NCBI RefSeq assembly: GCF_900094555.1
Contig: NZ_FMAC01000009.1
Location: 62,001-126,000, forward strand
Source of the DNA: Martinezella hainanensis
GTDB lineage: Bacteria > Pseudomonadota > Alphaproteobacteria > Rhizobiales > Rhizobiaceae
Reading direction: 5' to 3'
DNA length: 64,000 nt
Shown here: positions 25,972-35,247 of the stretch, piece by piece
Position numbering within the stretch: the first letter of the stretch is position 1
How the letters are laid out: every line of letters begins with the position of its first letter
The notes under the pieces: model-generated
Database searches by the model: none
Told to the model about the DNA's origin: nothing
What the model saw: only the letters and a program-made list of their open reading frames with translations
Translations under genes and position numbers: made by a program

Positions 25972-28956
25972 TCAATCGAAGTCTTCCTGGCTCGCATTGC
26001 CGCCGCCATTGCGGTTGCCGGTGATGATTTCGCGCTTGCCGACATGGTTTGCGGGGCCGACCAGACCGTCCTTTTCCATGCGCTCGACGAGCGAGGCGGC
26101 CCGATTATAGCCGATGCCGAGGCGGCGCTGGATGTAGGAGGTCGAGCACTTCTTGTCGCGCATGACCACCTTGATCGCCTGTTCGTAGAGATCGTCGCCA
26201 TCTTCCGAGGCAATCGCGCCCTTGTCGAAGACGGCCGTATCTTCTTCCTCGTCTTCCTCGTCCTCGTCGGCGGTGACCGTATCGAGATATTCCGGACGGC
26301 CCTGCAGCTTAAGATGAGCGACGACCTTTTCGACTTCCTCGTCGGACACGAAGGGTCCGTGGACGCGGGAGATGCGGCCGCCGCCGGCCATGTGCAGCAT
26401 GTCGCCCTGGCCGAGGAGTTGTTCGGCACCCTGCTCACCGAGGATCGTACGGCTGTCGATCTTCGACGTCACCTGGAAGGAGATGCGCGTCGGGAAGTTC
26501 GCCTTGATCGTTCCGGTAATGACGTCGACCGAAGGACGCTGTGTTGCCATGATCAGGTGGATGCCGGCCGCACGCGCCATCTGCGCCAGACGCTGGATCG
26601 CGCCTTCGATTTCCTTGCCGGCGACCATCATCAGGTCGGCCATTTCGTCGACGATGACGACGATATAGGGCATCGGCGTCAGGTCCATTTCCTGTTGCTC
26701 TTCGATCGGGGCACCGGTGCCCTTGTCGAAGCCAGTCTGGACCATGACGTGAATCGTCTCGCCCTTTTCCTTGGCGGAAGCAACGCGGCTGTTGTAGCCG
26801 TCAATGTTGCGCACACCGAGGCGCGACATCTTCTTGTAGCGATCCTCCATTTCGCGCACCGCCCATTTCAGCGCCATGACGGCCTTCTTGGGATCGGTCA
26901 CGACGGGAGTCAGAAGGTGTGGAATGCCGTCATAGACTGACAGCTCCAGCATCTTCGGATCGACCATGATCAGGCGGCACTGTTCCGGCGTCATGCGATA
27001 GAGCAGCGACAGGATCATCGTGTTGATCGCGACCGACTTGCCCGAACCGGTGGTGCCGGCAACGAGCAGATGCGGCATCTTCGCAAGCTCGGCGATGACA
27101 GGCTCGCCGCCGATCGTCTTGCCGAGGCCGAGCGCCAGCTTGTAGCCGCTCTTCTCGAAATCGGGCGAATCGATCATCTCACGGAAATAGACGGTCTCGC
27201 GGTTGACGTTCGGCAGTTCGATGCCGATGACGTTGCGGCCGGGAACGACGGCGACGCGAGCCGAGAGCGCCGACATCGAGCGGGCGATATCGTCCGCAAG
27301 GTTGATGACGCGCGAGGATTTGACGCCGGGTGCCGGCTCGAATTCATAGAGCGTCACGACCGGGCCGGGACGGACATGGATGATCTCGCCCTTGACGCCG
27401 AAATCCTCGAGCACGCTTTCCAGCAGGCCGGCATTCTGCTCCAGCGTTTCCTGGGTCATGATCACGCCGGAACGGGCGACAGGCTCCTGCAGCAGCTCGC
27501 GCGGCGGCAACTCGTATTCTCCGTCCGCGGTGCGGGCGATCGGGCGCCATTCGGGCGGCGTCAGGGAAACGGGCCGGCGCGGCGAGATCGGCGACGGCGG
27601 TGCATCAATCAGGCGCTGTGCAGCGGCTTCGACGGCCGGCATGATGGCTGCAGCCTTGGCGACCGGCTCGATAGAAACCGGGGCGGCAACCTTCTTCGGC
27701 ATCGGTGCCACGACCATGACTGGTGCAGGACGAATCTCGGCGGCAGAGGCGGCTTCAGCACCATAGACTGCGGTTACGAATGCAGGCGGCACGAATGCCT
27801 CGACCGGCGCCTCCTCCGCAAGCTGCTGCTCAGCTTGGGGCGCTTCTTCAGCGATGGGCGCAACTTCGATGGCGGGGGCCAGGACGGCGGCCTCCAGCGC
27901 TGCGAGCTCATCCATGGCCGGTGAACTGAAATCCACCGTCGGCTGGCTGGAATTGGTTTCAACCGGCGTTGCGACTTCGACAGCCGGCGACGGCGCGACA
28001 GCGGGCAGCGGCTCGACGGCGGCAGCCGGGCGACGGCACTCGACCACGCGGAATTTCGCAATAATCGCTTCGGCATCAACGTCCGGCTTGGGCGGCGTCA
28101 CAGGCTGCTTCCGCTCTCCCTTGAGGGCAGAAACGAATTCGCCGTCGAACGGCATCGCATCCCAGAAGGCGAAATCGGAAAGATGGACAAGACGCGACTC
28201 GACCACAGGCGCGGCTAGGGACTCGGGAACACTTGACTGAACAGGGGAAGCATCCAGCGCGATCGCGGGAGCTTTCGAGAATGCGGTAGCGATAACGGTC
28301 ATCTCCAATGCGTCCGGCTCGGTTGCCGGAGAATTCTGAATTACTGTCGGAATGTAGCCATCCACCACCAGCGGCATGTCTTCGAGCGGTGGGAGATGGA
28401 ATTCGTCCTGCCGCACGGGCGGGACGACAATGGCCGCAGCCGGTGCCGCGGACGCTTCAACGACCGGCGGTTCCATGACCCGCATCGTCGCATGCGCCGA
28501 CACGAGCGGCCGGATCTCGGGCTTCGGCTCGGCGGGCGGGCGGCGGCTGATGATTTCGTTTTCGCGCGTGCGGGTGAAGCGCACGTTCGGCCCCATCAGG
28601 AAGGCATTCTGCCAGCCGGGCGATGCAAGATCCTCCGCGGAGATTCCTTGCGGCAAGACCGGCATTTCCTGCTCGCTCGTGACCGCGGCGGACTGCAGCG
28701 CTTCTACGACCGGCGGCGGCGCTGCGGCTGTGCGCTTTCTCACCTCTTCGGCGAGGCGCTTTTCCTCGGCGGTACGCTGCTCTTCAGCTTTGCGCTTGGC
28801 TTCGCGGGCATTGCGAATCTTCTCTTCCAGGAACGCGCGACGAGCGGCGATCTGCTCGGCGCGACGTGCCTCTTCGGCCGCCTGCTCGGCGTCGAGATCG
28901 CCCTCGGGCTGGACGCCTTGTGACGCATTGGAAAGTGTCGTTCGGGAAAGACGCAT
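25972..28956 (-). CDS. ftsK: FtsK/SpoIIIE DNA translocase lacking the membrane domain
   Basis: A 994-residue protein. The N-terminal 90 residues are a charged coiled coil (AEEARRAEQIAARRAFLEE...), followed by roughly 380 residues rich in Pro, Ala, Val and Glu. The RecA-like motor follows with Walker A GTTGSGKSV, Walker B VVIVDEMADLMM and the FtsK motif QRPSVDVITGTIKANFPTRISFQV. The C-terminal gamma winged helix (YIQRRLGIGYNRAASLVERMEKDGLVG) reads KOPS/FRS sites on DNA. I see no membrane segment, whereas the classical division FtsK has four. Rhizobia can carry two ftsK genes, and this looks like the soluble paralogue. Confidence 0.93.
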   Translation of the reverse strand: MRLSRTTLSNASQGVQPEGDLDAEQAAEEARRAEQIAARRAFLEEKIRNAREAKRKAEEQRTAEEKRLAEEVRKRTAAAPPPVVEALQSAAVTSEQEMPVLPQGISAEDLASPGWQNAFLMGPNVRFTRTRENEIISRRPPAEPKPEIRPLVSAHATMRVMEPPVVEASAAPAAAIVVPPVRQDEFHLPPLEDMPLVVDGYIPTVIQNSPATEPDALEMTVIATAFSKAPAIALDASPVQSSVPESLAAPVVESRLVHLSDFAFWDAMPFDGEFVSALKGERKQPVTPPKPDVDAEAIIAKFRVVECRRPAAAVEPLPAVAPSPAVEVATPVETNSSQPTVDFSSPAMDELAALEAAVLAPAIEVAPIAEEAPQAEQQLAEEAPVEAFVPPAFVTAVYGAEAASAAEIRPAPVMVVAPMPKKVAAPVSIEPVAKAAAIMPAVEAAAQRLIDAPPSPISPRRPVSLTPPEWRPIARTADGEYELPPRELLQEPVARSGVIMTQETLEQNAGLLESVLEDFGVKGEIIHVRPGPVVTLYEFEPAPGVKSSRVINLADDIARSMSALSARVAVVPGRNVIGIELPNVNRETVYFREMIDSPDFEKSGYKLALGLGKTIGGEPVIAELAKMPHLLVAGTTGSGKSVAINTMILSLLYRMTPEQCRLIMVDPKMLELSVYDGIPHLLTPVVTDPKKAVMALKWAVREMEDRYKKMSRLGVRNIDGYNSRVASAKEKGETIHVMVQTGFDKGTGAPIEEQQEMDLTPMPYIVVIVDEMADLMMVAGKEIEGAIQRLAQMARAAGIHLIMATQRPSVDVITGTIKANFPTRISFQVTSKIDSRTILGEQGAEQLLGQGDMLHMAGGGRISRVHGPFVSDEEVEKVVAHLKLQGRPEYLDTVTADEDEEDEEEDTAVFDKGAIASEDGDDLYEQAIKVVMRDKKCSTSYIQRRLGIGYNRAASLVERMEKDGLVGPANHVGKREIITGNRNGGGNASQEDFD

Positions 28957-29175
28957 GAGACCTGCAACCCAGTCATTGATATTGCCGTTGGCTTCTCAAA
29001 TCGAATAGGGCAAGGATGGTTAATAAGTTCCTTCCTGTCGTTGTGGAAAGCAGCCATTCCACACCCATTAAACATTCCCGTATATGTTCGAAAGCCCTGT
29101 AAAAACAAGTGCATGACTCGGCTCTGCCGAGCGGGAACGCGGCAATGAGACAGGTTAAATTTTTTGCGGTATCTG
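28957..29175. other. Upstream region of ftsK with a small hairpin
   Basis: The 219 bases between the ftsK start and the DUF1217 stop carry no gene. CTCGGCTCTGCCGAG (29117-29131) is a perfect 6-base-arm hairpin followed, on the minus strand, by a T-rich GTTTTTAC some ten bases on. It could terminate the DUF1217 transcript before ftsK, but the spacing is long. Confidence 0.45.
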
Positions 29176-31692
29176 TTACCGTGATGAGGACAGCTGTGCG
29201 ATGGAAAGCAGAGTGTCGGCGCTGATGCCGGAGCTCGACGACGAGCCGGTGAGAATCGAGAGCGCTGGCGACGTCGAGGACGTCGTGTTGTTCTCCAAGT
29301 CGTACATCGCCGAGAACCGCTGCAGCAGCTGGTTGACCTTGTCCGGGTCCTGCAGGTCGCTCACGTTGACGAACTTTTTCAGCATGCTGGCCTGGGTATC
29401 GACATCCATGCTGGAGATCGAGCTCGGCAGATTGTAGGTCGTGGTGATGACCTCATAGAGCGCGGAATCGCCCATGATGTCATAGATCGAGTTGATATCG
29501 GGCGCCTTGCGCTGGAAATAGAGCGCCAGGCGCACGCCGGGATTGGTCTCGCCTTGCTGATCTTCCAGCGTTTGATGCAGATAGAGATCGTTGGTCGCCG
29601 CAAGAGCGCCTTGGTTTTGCGCTGTGCCGAGCTTGGTGTCGGTCAGGTTTCCGTCCGTGCCGAAATTGAACGCCTCGACGATGCTCTTGAATTTGACACC
29701 ATCGGTCGTGTTGATGAAGCTTGTCGAGCTGGACGGATCGGAAGCGAAAGCCTTCTTCAACGTCGCCGTGGTAACGGTCTTCGGATCGATGCCGTTGGCT
29801 GTCAGGATGAAATTCGTAAGCTTGCTGTCGGCCAGCAGATCCGTGACGCTGGTCACTTTGACGATGTTGGTGGCGAAATAGGTGCCGGCGGTTTTGGCAT
29901 CGCTGGTGGCTTTAGTCAGCTCAGCACCCGACAGCCCTGCCGTGCTGCGACTGGAATATTCCGAGATATAGCTGTTGATCTGCGTCTCCGACAAAGACTG
30001 CACCGGCGCCTTCAGATTGCCTTTGCTGTCGAAATTGAATGCCTTGGCGAGCGCGGTGAAACGAGAATCCTTCAACGAGCTGACATAGCTCTTCGAATCG
30101 TAGGGATCGCTTTCGAGAATCTTGGTCAGCTGAGTCTTCGTGAGCTCGTTCGCACCGATGCCATAGGCGCGCAGCGCCATCTGATAGAGTTCCGGCGCGC
30201 TATCGTTGGCGGTACTGCTGTCGGACGTATTGCTCGCAAAGAAATCCTTGATGGTCTTCACGTCCGCAATGCGGTTCTTGTAGTTGTTGACCGCATCCGT
30301 GGTCAGGGTCGACTGCGATGACTGGTAATTGCTCATATAGGCCGTGGAGGCCGCGTCGATCTCATCCTGGGACTGCGCCGTCTGGCCGGAAGCAAGCGTG
30401 CCGTCCGACTGGAAATTGAACTGGGAGACGACGTCGGTCAGACCGAAGATGGAGGCAGTCGTCGAATCGGCGAAGGCGTTCTTGAAGACGACCGCGGGCG
30501 TCGTCGAATCGATGCCATAAGCCGTCTTGATGTAATCGAAAAGACGCGTGTCCGAGGTCAGCTGGTCGACTGACGTGATGGAGCCAATATGATTCTTGTA
30601 ATAGAGATCATTGTCGGTTGCGCCGACGCTCGTCGTGAACGAGGGCACGGTGGAGTTGTAGGCGCTCATCACATCGGCCTGTTGGCTGAGGGTCTGCGGC
30701 CCGCCCGGATAGTTCGTGGTATAGCCCGCCGTGGTGGCGCTTATCTGGGCGGACGTCTGGGCTTGCGAGCCGGATGCGACCGTGCCGTCGCTCTGGAAGT
30801 TGAACTCAGCCATGACAGCGGTCAGCCCGTTCGAACTCGCGGTGCTGGCATCCTTGGCGGAAGCATTGAACTGGTCAGCCGTTATGTAGGACGGGACATT
30901 GAATGCCGTCTTGACGTACTGGAACAGCTGCGGGTTGGACGTCAGCTGGTCGACTGAGGTGACATTGCCGATATTGGCCTCGTAATAGGCCGTATCGCCA
31001 TCCGGCGTCGATGTCTTGATCGTGCCGTCGGCATTGAAATTGAATTCCGCCACCAGAGCCTTGTCCGCAGTGCCGCCATTCTGATTGACGTAGCTGTTCG
31101 GATCACTGAGATCGCTCGTCAGCATCTGCTTCAGAGACGAATTCGACACATAGGTCGGGTCGATGCCATAGGCCTGGAGCACGTAGTTGCGCAGGCGGGT
31201 ATTGCCGAGGAGATCGTCAACCGTCTTAACCGAGCTGATGTTCTGGCTGTAATAGCTCGTTTCGGTCGCCGCCGACGTCTCCTCATTCGTAAACGACTGC
31301 TGGTAAAGCCCGATGAGGTCGTCTTCCTGCGTACTGGTTTGTGCCGTATTCGCCGTGCTTGACGAGCTCGTACCGAAATTGAACGCCGCAGCGAACTCCT
31401 TATAGCGCGGATCCGTGAGCTTATTGGCGAAACTGCTGCTGTCGCTGAGGTCGCTTGTCAGGACCTGTTTCATAAAGGCCTTGGCATAGGTCATGTCCGA
31501 AAGCCCGTAGGCTTCCATTGCGTAACTGTATAGCTGATAGTCATTCAGGAAGTCATCGACGTTCGTTACTTTGCCGATATTGGCGTTGTAATAGTCGATC
31601 AAACGCTTGCTTTGCGACTGCTGCGCCACCTGATTGAGGGAGGTCGCCATATCTCTGGTTGCGATGGTATAACCAAGATAAGTGGAAATCAT
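29176..31692 (-). CDS. Multi-repeat DUF1217 protein
   Basis: An 838-residue, Ser/Thr/Asp-rich protein of low cysteine content built from about seven copies of one unit. Each unit has a start such as YYxxNIGxVTSVDDLL, then LxxYxLxAYGIDP, an SDLSDPxSY-type loop and an end xAFNFxxDG. Units start near residues 34, 147, 234, 363, 476, 616 and 731, the last divergent. This is the DUF1217 domain, found in rhizobial proteins often near flagellar genes, usually in fewer copies. No signal peptide, but the hydrophilic composition and repeat layout suggest an exported or surface-assembled protein. It stands alone here. Confidence 0.85.
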   Translation of the reverse strand: MISTYLGYTIATRDMATSLNQVAQQSQSKRLIDYYNANIGKVTNVDDFLNDYQLYSYAMEAYGLSDMTYAKAFMKQVLTSDLSDSSSFANKLTDPRYKEFAAAFNFGTSSSSTANTAQTSTQEDDLIGLYQQSFTNEETSAATETSYYSQNISSVKTVDDLLGNTRLRNYVLQAYGIDPTYVSNSSLKQMLTSDLSDPNSYVNQNGGTADKALVAEFNFNADGTIKTSTPDGDTAYYEANIGNVTSVDQLTSNPQLFQYVKTAFNVPSYITADQFNASAKDASTASSNGLTAVMAEFNFQSDGTVASGSQAQTSAQISATTAGYTTNYPGGPQTLSQQADVMSAYNSTVPSFTTSVGATDNDLYYKNHIGSITSVDQLTSDTRLFDYIKTAYGIDSTTPAVVFKNAFADSTTASIFGLTDVVSQFNFQSDGTLASGQTAQSQDEIDAASTAYMSNYQSSQSTLTTDAVNNYKNRIADVKTIKDFFASNTSDSSTANDSAPELYQMALRAYGIGANELTKTQLTKILESDPYDSKSYVSSLKDSRFTALAKAFNFDSKGNLKAPVQSLSETQINSYISEYSSRSTAGLSGAELTKATSDAKTAGTYFATNIVKVTSVTDLLADSKLTNFILTANGIDPKTVTTATLKKAFASDPSSSTSFINTTDGVKFKSIVEAFNFGTDGNLTDTKLGTAQNQGALAATNDLYLHQTLEDQQGETNPGVRLALYFQRKAPDINSIYDIMGDSALYEVITTTYNLPSSISSMDVDTQASMLKKFVNVSDLQDPDKVNQLLQRFSAMYDLENNTTSSTSPALSILTGSSSSSGISADTLLSIAQLSSSR

Positions 31693-32010
31693 CAGCAGAA
31701 TCCCAATAGATCTCTAATAAAGGGGGCGAATCTGGCTGCGATTATTGCATACAAACCTTACCTGAGACTTACACGTACTCACCTTATGCGTGCACCATAC
31801 TGATGCACCGCCCTGCCGTGTGTTCACCTTATGGAAACCCTGATGCATCCGACTTTGCTAACCATTTGAGGACGCAAAGTTTTCTTAACCTCGATTTTTA
31901 AGCTGTCTGGAAGGGACGGCGCCTAATCTGCCCAACAACGAGAGGACAAAAGTTCTCCGAGAGAAGACCGGAACAACCGGCTCTCAGGTAAAGCAAGGGT
32001 AGAGAAATCG
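31693..32010. other. Divergent intergenic region with a degenerate direct repeat
   Basis: No gene is visible in these 318 bases between the divergent DUF1217 and DUF6101 genes. TCACCTTATG occurs at 31779-31788 and again at 31824-31833, and CTGATGCA follows each copy (31800-31807 and 31840-31847). The pair therefore looks like a duplicated element of about 40-45 bases. Nearer the DUF6101 gene an AT-rich tract TTCTTAACCTCGATTTTTAAG (about 31882-31902) may hold its promoter. Confidence 0.5.
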
Positions 32011-32577
32011 ATGACTAATACCGTCCTGAAGCCCGATTGGGCTGGAACCACACTGCGGCTCGATCCGGCGCGCTTCCCGCAACAGGTCAGCTATGCCATG
32101 CGAGGTGCCGAGGGTGACGTCACCATTACGATCGACGAGCGCGGCGCCGTGCTGCGCAAGATCCTGCCGTCCAGCGGCCTGCCGCTGTCCGTCGCCTTGC
32201 CCAAGCGTGCATTCCAGGGTGTCGCCGCCCGCGCCATCGATCACGGCGACGGTGAAGTCACCGTCACGCTGGAACTGCATCACTCCGATCCGGATCTCTG
32301 CATCCCCCTTCTCGTCGCTCACGATCTGAGCGATATCGCCGCCGACTGGCGCTCCTGGTCGGAAGCCTTCCGTATTCCCATGCTGATGATCGAAGCTGAC
32401 GGCATCGCCCGGCCGCTCGAAGAACATCTCGGTGGCGTCCGCTCGCAGGACAGCCAACCGCGTCGCCGCCACTCCTACTTCGCAAACCGCCGTCCCCGCT
32501 TCCTCGTGCGTCGCACGACCGGCAAGCTCGGCGTCAAGATGAAGATCCAAGGCCGCGAGATCATCGCCAGGCGTTGA
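32011..32577 (+). CDS. DUF6101 family protein
   Basis: A 188-residue soluble protein with a beta-rich N-terminal part (LKPDWAGTTLRLDPARFPQQVSYAMRGAEGDVTITIDERGAVLRK), a middle with ELHHSDPDLCIPLLVAHDLSDIAADWRSWSEAF, and a very basic C-terminus (PRRRHSYFANRRPRFLVRRTTGKLG). I recognise it as the rhizobial DUF6101 family, for which no function is known to me. The basic tail could bind nucleic acid or acidic lipids; that is a guess. Single-gene unit. Confidence 0.82.
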   Translation: MTNTVLKPDWAGTTLRLDPARFPQQVSYAMRGAEGDVTITIDERGAVLRKILPSSGLPLSVALPKRAFQGVAARAIDHGDGEVTVTLELHHSDPDLCIPLLVAHDLSDIAADWRSWSEAFRIPMLMIEADGIARPLEEHLGGVRSQDSQPRRRHSYFANRRPRFLVRRTTGKLGVKMKIQGREIIARR

Positions 32578-32612
32578 GCTGATACGGCTCCCATACAGAT
32601 TATCGCCAAAAG

Positions 32613-32643
32613 TCGGCCGTGGGAAAACCAATCCCGCGGCCGA
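32613..32643. terminator. Bidirectional terminator-like hairpin
   Basis: TCGGCCGTGGG (32613-32623) pairs with CCCGCGGCCGA (32633-32643) with one G-U pair and a 9-base loop. It lies between the convergent DUF6101 and GNAT genes. Confidence 0.65.
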
Positions 32644-32647
32644 AATC

Positions 32648-33103
32648 TTATGGCATCAGCGAGCGTTCCATGACGATCGTTCGTTCATCGCCATGGAAAT
32701 TCTCGCCGACAGCATTGAACCCGAGCCTCTCGTAGAAACCTTGCGCGGTAATCGAAGAGGGGACGGACAGGACGGCGATGCCGCTTGCCTGCGCCGCCCG
32801 TTCGATTGCAGCCATCAGGCTCGCGCCAATGCCACGCCGCTGCGCAGAGGGAGAGACGAACACCGTGCGCACGACGGCACCATCAAGGCTTGCGGTGCCG
32901 ACAAGGCTTCCGTCGTCGATCGCCACTAAGACCGTTCTGTTGCTCAAGAGCCTGCGCATGCCAGCAGGACTAAAGCTTTCGGCAACGCGCGCGATGATAT
33001 CCGGCGCGTAGTCCGTCGCGTTGCTCTCACGAAGGGCTGCAAGGATTACGCCGCTGATCGCCTCGGCATCCGCCTCCGAGGCCGGACGGATTTCACATGT
33101 CAT
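32648..33103 (-). CDS. GNAT family N-acetyltransferase
   Basis: A 151-residue single-domain GNAT. IRPASEADAEAISGVI begins the fold, SLDGAVVRTVFVSPSAQRRGIGASLMAAIERAAQASG is motif A with the RRGIG acetyl-CoA pyrophosphate loop, and SITAQGFYERLGFNAVG is motif B. The acceptor is unknown. GAGGAGGGG precedes the ATG. It is 4 kb from any related gene and ends against the DUF6101 terminator. Confidence 0.92.
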   Translation of the reverse strand: MTCEIRPASEADAEAISGVILAALRESNATDYAPDIIARVAESFSPAGMRRLLSNRTVLVAIDDGSLVGTASLDGAVVRTVFVSPSAQRRGIGASLMAAIERAAQASGIAVLSVPSSITAQGFYERLGFNAVGENFHGDERTIVMERSLMP

Positions 33104-33143
33104 GACGCCCCTCCTCTAGAACCTGATGCGGCGATCCCTCCCC

Positions 33144-34106
33144 TCAGGGAACAAGAAACAGGAACGACAGGAAAAGGCCGGCAAAGATGATCAGCCCCAC
33201 CCGATTGTTTGATTTGAACAAGGCTAGACATTGCTCGCCGTTGTTGATGTCAAGCACGGCGATCTGATAGGCGAACATGCCACCGGCAACGACGAGGCCG
33301 AGATAGGCCAGCCAGCTTGTACCAGCGAGCGCGAAGGACAACAGCATCAAAAGCAGCGCCGTCCCATAGAGCCCGGCCAGCCAGAGGCGCGTCCGATCGC
33401 CGAAAAGCCGGGCCGTCGACCGTACGCCGATCAGCTCGTCATCCTCCTTGTCCTGATGCGCGTAGATCGTGTCGTAGCCGATGGTCCAGAGGATGGCTGC
33501 AAGATAGAGCACGATCGAGGCAAAGGACAGACTGCCGAACAGACCTGCCCAACCCATCAGCGCTCCCCAGGAAAAGGCAAGACCGAGGAAGAACTGCGGC
33601 CAGTCCGTAAAGCGCTTGGCAAAGGGGTAGAGCGCGACGATACCAAGCGACAGCACGCCGAGCACGACGGCAAACCAATTGAATTGCAGCAGCACCAGCA
33701 GACCGACCAGGGTCTGCAGGGCGATGAACACCTTGGCCTGACGACGCGTCACGCGGCCCGATGGCAGCGGGCGCGAGCGCGTGCGTGCCACGGACATGTC
33801 GATCTCGTGGTCGACCAGATCATTATAGGTGCAGCCGGCGCCGCGCATGGCGACCGCGCCGATGAAGTAAAGAATGAGGTGATAGATCACCACGAAGCCC
33901 GGGGAGCCATGTCCCACGGCGACGGAGGCATTGGCCGCGAGTGCGACGGACCAGAAGCATGGCCACATGAGGAGCTGCCAGCCAATTGGCCTGTCCCAGC
34001 GTGCAAGCTGAGCATAGGGCCACAGCGTCGGGGGCAGAACGCGATAGACCCAGTTACCGGAAGGCGCGTCAGCGACGCGCCCGTTGATGTCGCCTGTGTT
34101 TTGCAT
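33144..34106 (-). CDS. ubiA: 4-hydroxybenzoate octaprenyltransferase
   Basis: A 320-residue inner-membrane prenyltransferase with eight or nine predicted helices. The two Asp-rich motifs that bind Mg-diphosphate are present: NDLVDHEID (YNDxxDxxxD type) and YDTIYAHQDKEDD. The loop RSRPLPSGRV is also typical. It attaches the polyprenyl chain to 4-hydroxybenzoate in ubiquinone synthesis; the octaprenyl or decaprenyl donor would come from the synthase at 55.4 kb. I start at ATG 34106, since the frame can only be extended upstream to a TTG. Confidence 0.95.
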   Translation of the reverse strand: MQNTGDINGRVADAPSGNWVYRVLPPTLWPYAQLARWDRPIGWQLLMWPCFWSVALAANASVAVGHGSPGFVVIYHLILYFIGAVAMRGAGCTYNDLVDHEIDMSVARTRSRPLPSGRVTRRQAKVFIALQTLVGLLVLLQFNWFAVVLGVLSLGIVALYPFAKRFTDWPQFFLGLAFSWGALMGWAGLFGSLSFASIVLYLAAILWTIGYDTIYAHQDKEDDELIGVRSTARLFGDRTRLWLAGLYGTALLLMLLSFALAGTSWLAYLGLVVAGGMFAYQIAVLDINNGEQCLALFKSNNRVGLIIFAGLFLSFLFLVP

Positions 34107-34144
34107 AGGCGAGTAGTAGTGACATCCGGCATCCAAGGTCAAGC

Positions 34145-34164
34145 GGCGAGGCCACAGCCTCGCC
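34145..34164 (-). terminator. Strong hairpin after the MipA-like gene
   Basis: GGCGAGGC (34145-34152) and GCCTCGCC (34157-34164) are perfect 8-base arms around CACA, just downstream of the MipA-like stop and 39 bases before the ubiA ATG. No U-run follows, so it may terminate weakly or stabilise the 3' end. Confidence 0.5.
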
Positions 34165-34170
34165 GATCAC

Positions 34171-34980
34171 TCAGTTCATCGTGAAATTGAACTTGTAGCT
34201 GGCGGAAACACCGATCAGCAGCTGGTTGCGGTCGCCGCGCTCGCGCACGAGGCTGCTGTCGGCGGCCGGGCCGGTGAGCCGGGTATATTCAAGGAAAGTG
34301 CTTGTGGTCCAGTTCTGCGAGGCCTTCCAGGTCAGGGCGCCGCCGAAACCGACGGATTTGACCCCGCCACCGGGCTTGTAACCGCTAAGGCCTGAGGCAG
34401 CCGATTCGCGCGCATTGACGCCGTAATAGGCGTCGAAATAGTCGCTGCTGGCGAGCGTCATGCGCGGACCGGCCGAGGCGCGCAGCTCCGGAGTGATATC
34501 GGTAAAGGCATCGACCGCGGCGTCGGCGACGACGCCGCTATGGGCGCGAATACCCTGCCGGACTTCGACGCGGGCGCGCAGCCAGTCGGTGGGGTAGGCT
34601 TCGGCAAAACCGCCAGCCTCCGCTCCCCACTTGACCTTCTTCAATCCCCTCAGCTCGCGGCCATCGCTGCTGTCGCGGCTCGGCACGAATTTGCCGACGA
34701 TGCCGATGCGAAACGCGTCGCTCTCGATCAGAGCAAAGGAGGGATTGTCGTTGCGCGAGGAAAAGCGTGGGCCTGGGCCTTGCCGACCGATGGAGACCAG
34801 CGGCGACCATTGCAGCTTGTTGTGCTTGCCGCCTTCGAACTTCGGCGCGGAGAAACCGGCCGCACCGACGCTTAGATACCAGTCACCCGACCAGAAATGC
34901 TGGCCGTCGCCAGCGTAAGCCACGCCTGTGGAGGCGCCAAAAAGGCCGAGGATGAGGAATGGGCGCAACTTTGTAAACAA
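34171..34980 (-). CDS. MipA/OmpV family outer-membrane protein
   Basis: About 269 residues with a signal peptide (FTKLRPFLILGLFGASTGVAYA) and amphipathic beta strands ending in an aromatic-rich C-terminus (LLIGVSASYKFNF). DWYLSVGAAGFSAPKFEGGKHNKLQWSPLVSIGRQG is typical of the MipA/OmpV family; DYFDAYYGVNARESAASGLSGYKPGGGVKSVGFG is another conserved strand set. These barrels sit in the outer membrane and have been linked to murein enzymes or osmolarity. The start is unusual: no ATG fits, and I take the TTG at 34980 because GGAG lies seven bases upstream; a GTG at 34998 is the alternative. Confidence 0.82.
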   Translation of the reverse strand: MFTKLRPFLILGLFGASTGVAYAGDGQHFWSGDWYLSVGAAGFSAPKFEGGKHNKLQWSPLVSIGRQGPGPRFSSRNDNPSFALIESDAFRIGIVGKFVPSRDSSDGRELRGLKKVKWGAEAGGFAEAYPTDWLRARVEVRQGIRAHSGVVADAAVDAFTDITPELRASAGPRMTLASSDYFDAYYGVNARESAASGLSGYKPGGGVKSVGFGGALTWKASQNWTTSTFLEYTRLTGPAADSSLVRERGDRNQLLIGVSASYKFNFTMN

Positions 34981-35247
34981 ACTGAAACTCCATGACACGC
35001 AATACAAAGGGCCATACCCAGCCCTAGAGTTGGCTCAAATTATGCGGATCGCGTTACCGCTCTCTTAACCACAAGACGCCGAATCCATTGAGGACATCAA
35101 ATTCAGGTTGCTCCGGCGAATGCCCCGCGGCATGCGCCGATCTGTCGCGCTGATTTAATTCCTGTATAAGCTACTCAATCATGGGTAAGGGAAGAGACTT
35201 GCCCGATACCCATGAATTCGCAGCCCCCAATTTCAAGAAGAGAAGCA

